From contig OU015649.1 of assembly GCA_907165275.2 (NCBI GenBank), forward strand, positions 15,158,001 to 15,222,000: 64,000 nt of DNA, given 5' to 3'. The position numbers and the translations under genes were made by a program. The notes below the pieces were generated by a model, which worked only from the letters and a program-made list of their open reading frames with translations, searched no databases and had not been told where the DNA came from. Within the stretch, counting starts at the first letter, position 1; every line of letters starts with the position of its first letter. Source of the stretch: Zygaena filipendulae (Eukaryota; Arthropoda; Insecta; Lepidoptera; Zygaenidae). This document shows, in pieces, positions 58,082 through 64,000 of this stretch.

Positions 58082-58656
58082 ATGGGCTGGAATAGATGAC
58101 AAAATTTTAGTTTTTAGTCTGTCGTGTAGATAAATAAAAAAAATATTGGACATGTATTTCTCCTTATTTTTACGTAGGTAATCAAAAAATAACGGTTATA
58201 CATTGAGTCTAAAATTCACGTGATCTCACGCCTTGGTACACTTTATATAAGTTATGACGTCACTAGCCGGACTCCTAAACTTTAATGCATTTTATCTACG
58301 TATTTTTTCATTAATTTAGAAAAAACTGAACATAGGTGTCTATTATTTATTATTTTACTAGTTGTGCCCCGCGGTTTCACCCGCGTTAATTTCAGAGTAC
58401 CCGCGGGAATACCGGGATAAAAAGTACCCTTTGTGTTAATCTGATGTATAAGCTATATTATTATTATTATTATTATTATTATATTATTGTAAAGTTTCAT
58501 TTAAATCTATCCAGTAGTTTTTGCGTGAAAGACTAACAAACATCCATCCATCCATTCTTACAAACTTTCGCGTTTATAATACCTATTAGTAAGATCACCA
58601 GCTAACTGACGGACTAAATAGAATATTGATTTTCATACCCCGGCAACATGCTTATT
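58082..58656. mobile_element. MITE family C, copy 8, split by a Helitron
   Basis: AGTCTGTCGTGTAGAT on the left and AACTGACGGACTAAATAG on the right. Exact TGACGTCA at 58255-58262; the first site reads TGATCTCA. The Helitron at 58358-58594 sits in the right arm. Confidence 0.8.
58358..58594 (-). mobile_element. Helitron (type a, long variant), nested
   Basis: CTAGTTGTGCCCCGCGG, TACCCGCGGGAATACCGGG, (TTA)n at 58456-58492, AAACTTTCGCG and ATTAGTAAGA, between A and T. Confidence 0.8.
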
Positions 58657-58659
58657 CTA

Positions 58660-59205
58660 GATTTCTTTCTGAATGATAGGTAAAACGGCTATTGTCTTCA
58701 GTTCCGATTGCATAAATCGTGAAACTGCTTACTTTTTGTTATGAATACGTACTTTTCCTTAAGTATGTGCTAATGTAGGCTATGTTTGTGTAGTCTATCG
58801 CTGTTCAAGTGTTATTAGGTGTCGGTGATTACGAAATGAATGTTCGTCTCTCATTAAACAATGAGCAATCAGAGGCGATGGAGTCGGTCGAAATTGACAG
58901 CAATTTAAAATTATGCCCAGACCACGTAACAAAAGAAATAGAGCAGACACAACGACATAATGAGATGCTTCTGCACCGCACGCCACGCCGCTCCGTACAA
59001 AGATGCGCGTGCGTCGATAAATCATATAGTTTAATGTGTTTGTTTGTTTGTCTATTTCGTCAGCCACGGCGCGGTGATAAGAGAGTGATAACGTGATTAC
59101 TATATTTGGAACTAATTTATCGTTTTTATGGTTTGTCATAAAAGAAAGCGATAAATAATGTCTTGTAATACATATATAATTTATAGCACATCAGTGTAGC
59201 TATGT
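58660..59205. other. No confident gene; overlapping open frames
   Basis: 58795-59139 is open on the minus strand (114 aa) and 58809-59096 on the plus strand (95 aa). The plus frame is hydrophilic and not low-complexity, but no domain or clear splice pair was found. Confidence 0.3.
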
Positions 59206-59206
59206 A

Positions 59207-59400
59207 CCAGCTGTTCTCCGCGGGTTCACCCGCGTTATTTTGAGAGTTTCCGCGGGAGTTCCAGGATGAGAAATATCCAGAAATATCCTATGTCCTTTTC
59301 TGTACTCCGTGTACGAAAAACTTCACAGTGATCGGTTGAAGCGTGAAAGCGTAACAAACATATAAAAAAACTCACATTCACATTTAAAATATAATAGGAT
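59207..59400 (-). mobile_element. Helitron (type a)
   Basis: CCAGCTGTTCTCCGCGGG, GAGAGTTTCCGCGGGAG, CCTATGTCCTTTTCTGTAC and TATAATAGGAT. Confidence 0.7.
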
Positions 59401-59739
59401 ACCATATTCATTCAAATTCAAATATTGCTTTGCTGCCAAAAGAAATACTAAAATCTAGATAAATAAAATATAAAGAAACCACAGAGCAAAAGGCGGTCTT
59501 CTTCAAGGCAATCTTACACTGACAGAGAGCTGTAGATAGAAATGAGATTCTTCATTGTACCATCATATACTAACTGTTAACTCACTGCTCAACCGAAAAG
59601 AAAACTGTTCCACAGCTAAGCTCAAATCTACCCAAGTTTATTACTGTCAATTCAATTTAAATTCTTACGATTTTCATATACCACAGTGGTTAACGAACAA
59701 AACGCTGATTGGCCTTCCAATTAGAATCCGGGAAGAGCC

Positions 59740-59900
59740 TCAACGATGGTAGCGCAGCGGTGCGCGCGGCGGCAATAAATCCTTGGAGGGGTCACCGGCG
59801 CACGCGCAGCTGCCGAGACCAATTGAAACAATGAGCCCGTCGCCATGCTCCGCTGGCTGCTGACGACTGACTGGTGAAGGTCTCATACCACGAGTCTTAT
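59740..59900. promoter_or_regulatory. CpG-rich island, possible promoter
   Basis: GCGGTGCGCGCGGCGGC, ACCGGCGCACGCGCAGC and ACCAATTG (CCAAT). On the minus strand CACCAGTCAGTCGTCAGC holds the arthropod initiator TCAGT about 30 bp before GAGCATGGCG. It is a candidate first exon of the RA-domain gene, but no phase or splice evidence links them. Confidence 0.25.
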
Positions 59901-60099
59901 TTACTACTCTCGTAACAGTCAGGTCACAGATAATATAGACATAAAACAAATGATACCTAACCTATGGTGGCACTGAAATCCAGCGCCACACCCTACAGAG
60001 GACATTACAGCGTTTTGCTGCATGAGCTGGATTACACTTTTAGCACATCACCTACAGTCGCACACGTACAGACAAACCTTTTGAAATCTTTATAAATTA

Positions 60100-60260
60100 A
60101 ATTCAATGTTTGTATGTTTGTCCTCTATGCGTTTCTAAACCATTAGTCCGATTTTAATGAAACTTTGGCGGGTTGTTCTGCCTGCGTCCACAAAGGTTCC
60201 TAACCCTTATATAAAGAGATCGTGCGGGAATTCCGAAACTCACGCGGGTGAATCTACGAA
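60100..60260 (+). mobile_element. Helitron (type f), 3' end decayed
   Basis: GTTTGTATGTTTGTCCTC, AACTTTGGCGGGTTGTTCTG, GTGCGGGAATTCCGAAAC and CACGCGGGTGAATC. A small further 3' piece (GCTCCTGCGGGAATTCC) is at 60335-60370. Confidence 0.6.
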
Positions 60261-60374
60261 ACGGTTCGATCAATTTTGACGCGACTTTCACTTCTAATTG
60301 GCTGATGTTATAAGGAGTAATTTAAGCGACTTTGAAGCTCCTGCGGGAATTCCAAAACTAACGCGGGTGTATAA

Positions 60375-60865
60375 ATTTATTTTTAGCAATGTTTTTGTAG
60401 AGATAAATTTAGAAGTTGTTTTTTTTTTCTTCTTCTTAGAAGCTGGTTGCGAAAGCGCGTTGTTTGAAAGTAATTAATTATGTATTTGTCTCTTTTAAAA
60501 TATAAAGAACTTAGTAGAACACGTTAGCTTTCATTTAATTTCACCAAAAGACGCATCAATAACTGCTAGGGTGAGCTTGTTTTCACGTCTGTACGAACAT
60601 TTGTTGTATAGTAACGTCTTGACGACTTGTAGTACTTGTATAAATCCAATAGTAGGGCCTCCTAATGTTCTTATAGCTACTGCAGCCCGCAAATAGCCGT
60701 AACTCGTGGAGACTGGAGAGGGCTGGAGATCTTACGATAATCTTGTGTAGGCCTATTGCCACTAAAGAGCTGGAGGTATAATGTAACAATGTATAATGTA
60801 TAGTACAATTTCAAATTGACTTCAAAAACGGTTTGCTTTCTAAATTCGTCAATAGTTTTTTTAAA
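60375..60865. other. No recognised features
   Basis: AT-rich unique sequence. Confidence 0.4.
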
Positions 60866-60869
60866 GTTA

Positions 60870-61006
60870 TCTATACTGATATTATAAAGACGAAAGATTT
60901 GTTTGTTTGTTTGTTACGATTTAACTCAAAAACTACGGGACCGATTTCAAAAATTCTTTCACCATCAAAGCTATATTATGCCTGAGTAACCGCGCGGGAC
61001 AGCTAG
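60870..61006 (+). mobile_element. Helitron (type b), internal deletion
   Basis: TCTATACTGATATTATAAAG to CGCGGGACAGCTAG, but the CCGGAATTCC hairpin zone is deleted after CCTGAGTAA. Confidence 0.75.
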
Positions 61007-61039
61007 TATGTAATAAATATAAATAAGTTTTATAATAAA

Positions 61040-61221
61040 CTAGCTGTTCCCTGCGGTTTCACTCGCGTTAATTTCAGAGTTCCCGTAGGAATTCCGGATT
61101 ACATCAGGATTAATGTAGCTTTCTAATAGTGAAAGAATTTTTGAAATTGGTCCAGTAGTTTTTGAGTTAAATCGTAACAAACAAAAAATCAAATTTTTCC
61201 TTTTTATAATATTAGTATGGA
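61040..61221 (-). mobile_element. Complete Helitron (type b, 182 bp)
   Basis: CTAGCTGTTCCCTGCGG, GTTCCCGTAGGAATTCCGG, TTTGAGTTAAATCGTAAC and ATAATATTAGTATGGA, between A and T. It lies 33 bp from the previous type b copy in the opposite orientation. Confidence 0.85.
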
Positions 61222-61224
61222 TAA

Positions 61225-61760
61225 GTACTTCATTTATTCATTTTTTATGTAAATATCATAACCTATGTTACAATGTTCAAGTCTAATGTTATTCTAAACC
61301 GATAACGAAAAAGTTAACCCAATTCCTGTGTTTGGCCAGCGTAGTTTATCTGTACAAAGGACAAGCTAGTAATAAAAATAATTGTGTCCCTTATCTGTCG
61401 GTTAGTTCGACCTTGACTGGGAGCTGCGAGCGGATGCTGGCGCAAACGCCTAGCTATGTAAACACGAGAATCGTCAAAAAAGTTATATCAAGGACGATTT
61501 TCTTTGAAATAATTTTATTTAAATTGTAAATAAATGATGCGCGTTTCCAAGAAACTGTGAATGTTTGTTGATTGCTCATAAAAAAGACTATCAGGATAGA
61601 AATAATATGCTTTTCAACAAAAAAAGCAACCTTGCTAATTGATAAGTAGGTGCCTATGTACCTATTAATACGTAAGATTAAAAAAAATAGTTTTTTTTCC
61701 GCAGATTAACTTAATACGAATAAAGTTTTTTAAGGAATGATAATGATATGAGTAATTTGA
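61225..61760. other. No recognised features
   Basis: AT-rich unique sequence. Confidence 0.4.
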
Positions 61761-61761
61761 C

Positions 61762-62019
61762 GACCCGATTGGCGCAGAGGTTACCATGCCTACCCGCTAA
61801 TCAAGGGGTTCCGGGTTCGATTCCCGGTAGGGGTAGACTTTGTGTGATGAACACAGGGTTCCATTTTCCAGTCTAGGTGTGTTTATATATCTATAGTATA
61901 ATATATAAGTAGTTCTATGTAGTATATACCACGTATTGCTTGGTATCCACGAAACAAGCTTATAGCTTAGTGTGGGATCAAGTAGATCTGTGTGTTGTGA
62001 AGTGGATTATTATTATTAA
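61762..62019 (+). mobile_element. tRNA-derived SINE (about 258 bp)
   Basis: The tRNA-like head (61762-61835) has an A box TGGCGCAGAGG at 61770-61780 and a perfect B box GGTTCGATTCC at 61814-61824, the internal RNA polymerase III promoter. A tRNA-unrelated body follows (TGATGAACACAGGG, GCTTGGTATCCACGAAAC) and the end is an (ATT)n tail. No target duplication was clear. Confidence 0.8.
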
Positions 62020-64000
62020 TGAATACAGTACAATAGCCGGTGTACCGGAATTTAAAAAAATGAACCGATTTCGAAAGCAATAGACACGAATTCATTTTTT
62101 ATTCGGAATCCAATTCTTAAGGGCGACGACCACGGCCGGAATGCCAGTTCGTTGTATCAGATTAAACTCATTTCCTTTGGCGCCGTCGGATCACATCCAA
62201 TACAAAAGATGTAAGTCATTGTCGAGTCTTAATAGTGCAAGAGAATTTTTGACGCTCTGAATACGCTAGTTGTGAACACATTGGAATCCCAAGTAATTTT
62301 AAACTAATCAGGTACTTTGACTGGTTTGATATGGTTATTGAACTTTTAAGAACTTTCAATCAAATTGTTCCAATCGGATGAATTAAAGATATAAATAAAA
62401 CATGTACAACAATCAGACGGTAAAACGCATGAAACAAACTTTCTTAAGAGAGTTGCAGCTGAAACGAAACAAGAGAAATCTACGACGTTACAACCAAAAA
62501 AAGATTATTAAATTTTTTAATAAATAATCAACAATCTTTCGAGCGTAACGCGTGTAATAGCTGACAGGCGGACAGTAAGAAACAAACATGAACAGTAATT
62601 TGGTATTTGTACACAATATATTGGTGATTTTACTCACGCCAATTGGCGTGATGCGTGCATTATTCACTTGAATAATTGCTTTCGCCTGGCAAATACCCGG
62701 CAACACTTGTAATTACAGAACGATGGAACTCAAGTTAGTATTTACTTACCATCAACTTGCTATATAATCCGATCACATTAATATAAGAAGTCCAAGACTG
62801 ACACCCATTTATACCGTGTCCGTACCATCAACCTTCCAAATTAGTCTACCTTACCTTCCTGTCAAAACCTCCTGATCCTCATTAGTGAGGGAACGACAAA
62901 GAAGAAGATAAGGAACAGGGAAATTCTGTGATAGTTAGCTTGAGTACCTATCGAGTGACGTTCCAACACCAGGTAAAAACTAAAAAGCGTTAGCTTACTT
63001 CAGTTTACAGAAAAATTGAAAAACCTAGGTATTGCAAATGCAACAGATATTAAAATTGGCATTAAAATTTATAACTTACACAATACGTGCGTCGTCGTTC
63101 AGTTCACAACGTCAGTCGATTTTGCATATATTATGCAAATCCATACACTGAGTACATATGTTTCACAAATCATCCTCGATATAAGAAGTTCAACGAGATA
63201 GAAAAATACATACGATCAATTCAAAATATTGTATTTTCAGACAACGAATGGAATTTTTCACTATGTCGCAGCGGAAGAGTCTTTACTTAATTGTTTTGAC
63301 ACATCGATGATTCATAATTCTCCAATGATATTAAAATGATGACCAATCTTATAAGTTCCGGAATTCGTTAAAACACCTCCCAATGTTCAAGTTGAGCCAG
63401 GCCTTTAGTCGTGCCATCATCACTTAAATGATGAGACTGCTCATGAATTTGTTTATCATCAAACACATAAAATTATATACCTACCTAGATATAACACCAA
63501 TTCATTCGTAATGGTTATAAATCTGATTTTATTACGACATATTTTACCATCAATGAAAAAAGCGACTATAAACAAGTTGAAAACATAACGCATCGTACCG
63601 TTTTAAAACATCAAGTCCACTTTGTAATTAGCATTGTAATTATAAAAGCTGACGTAAATAAGTAATTGCGACGCATCAATTACGAAAATAAGCAATAATA
63701 TATTTCAAAGAGCGTGCTTTTCACAAGGCAGACGGATATCTCATGTAGGCTTTTTCGCAAAATACATTTTATTTATGCACTCATTTTATTGAACCGGTGA
63801 GTCTGTTAGCGTATTACAGGATACCAGTTTAGGGTAGTTTAGGGTTTGCTTAAAATACAGAAAGAGTTGCAGTTAAGAATACTAAAGAAGGTAAATAGAT
63901 GTCAACCTCTATTACAGAGCTGAATGTCGCAAGAAGCATCCACAGCGAGCGTGAGAGCCTCCACAACCCGGTGAAGCATTGTGTCCCAACCGTTCACACA
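62020..64000. other. No gene recognised
   Basis: AT-rich with short open frames. The last 100 bp are somewhat GC-richer and read on the minus strand as CVNGWDTMLHRVVEALTLAV and onward; this could be the edge of a coding region or retroelement that continues to the right, but the window ends. Confidence 0.35.

Noticed and set aside
61762..61835. Functional tRNA gene
   Set aside because: A and B boxes are good, but the sequence continues into a SINE body with an (ATT)n tail.
1..64000. CRISPR array, rRNA operon or viral genes
   Set aside because: No regularly spaced repeats, rRNA signatures or viral frames were seen; the tandem repeats present are microsatellites or transposons.

Overview
The window looks like nuclear DNA from a moth or butterfly (Lepidoptera). 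It is AT-rich and gene-poor. Its most abundant repeats are short non-autonomous Helitrons ending in a GC-rich hairpin plus CTAG, together with foldback MITEs, an RTE-type LINE remnant and a tRNA-derived SINE, all of which I associate with lepidopteran genomes. Species cannot be told from the sequence.

Only one protein-coding gene is supported. It lies on the minus strand and three of its exons are visible: 38188-38033, 5302-5046 and 469-292. The splice sites are GT-AG and the phases agree (0, then 2, then 0), so the three join into one open reading frame. Together they encode a serine-rich segment, a complete Ras-association (RA) domain and the first half of a second RA domain lying directly behind it. 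The closest named fit I can offer is the two-RA-domain protein Rau of Drosophila, but that is inferred from architecture. The gene runs off the left edge of the window, and its 5' exons were not identified to the right of 38.2 kb.

Almost everything else is intron or flank filled with mobile-element debris. From left to right: 0-5 kb has Helitron pieces, a 351-bp MITE (family T) and the second intron. From 5.3 to 38 kb lies the 32.7-kb first visible intron, with two GGCCC-ended MITEs (family G), three 240-bp palindromes (family P), five CRE-bearing MITEs (family C), an RTE remnant and about 20 Helitrons. From 38 to 64 kb come more of the same plus a hAT MITE with its 8-bp duplication, a second family T copy, a pair of ~600-bp inverted repeats (family R, 52.5 and 55.6 kb), two small Tc1-like foldbacks (family S) and a tRNA-derived SINE.

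The interest lies in how these elements are built and stacked. Helitrons share one 3' module but carry at least six unrelated 5' parts. Several elements sit inside others, so their relative ages can be read off. Family C MITEs carry exact TGACGTCA (CREB/ATF) palindromes. Some CpG-rich islands (6.1, 31.6, 46.7 and 59.8 kb) could be promoters, but nothing in the sequence proves it. I found no operons, CRISPR arrays, rRNA genes or convincing standalone tRNA genes.
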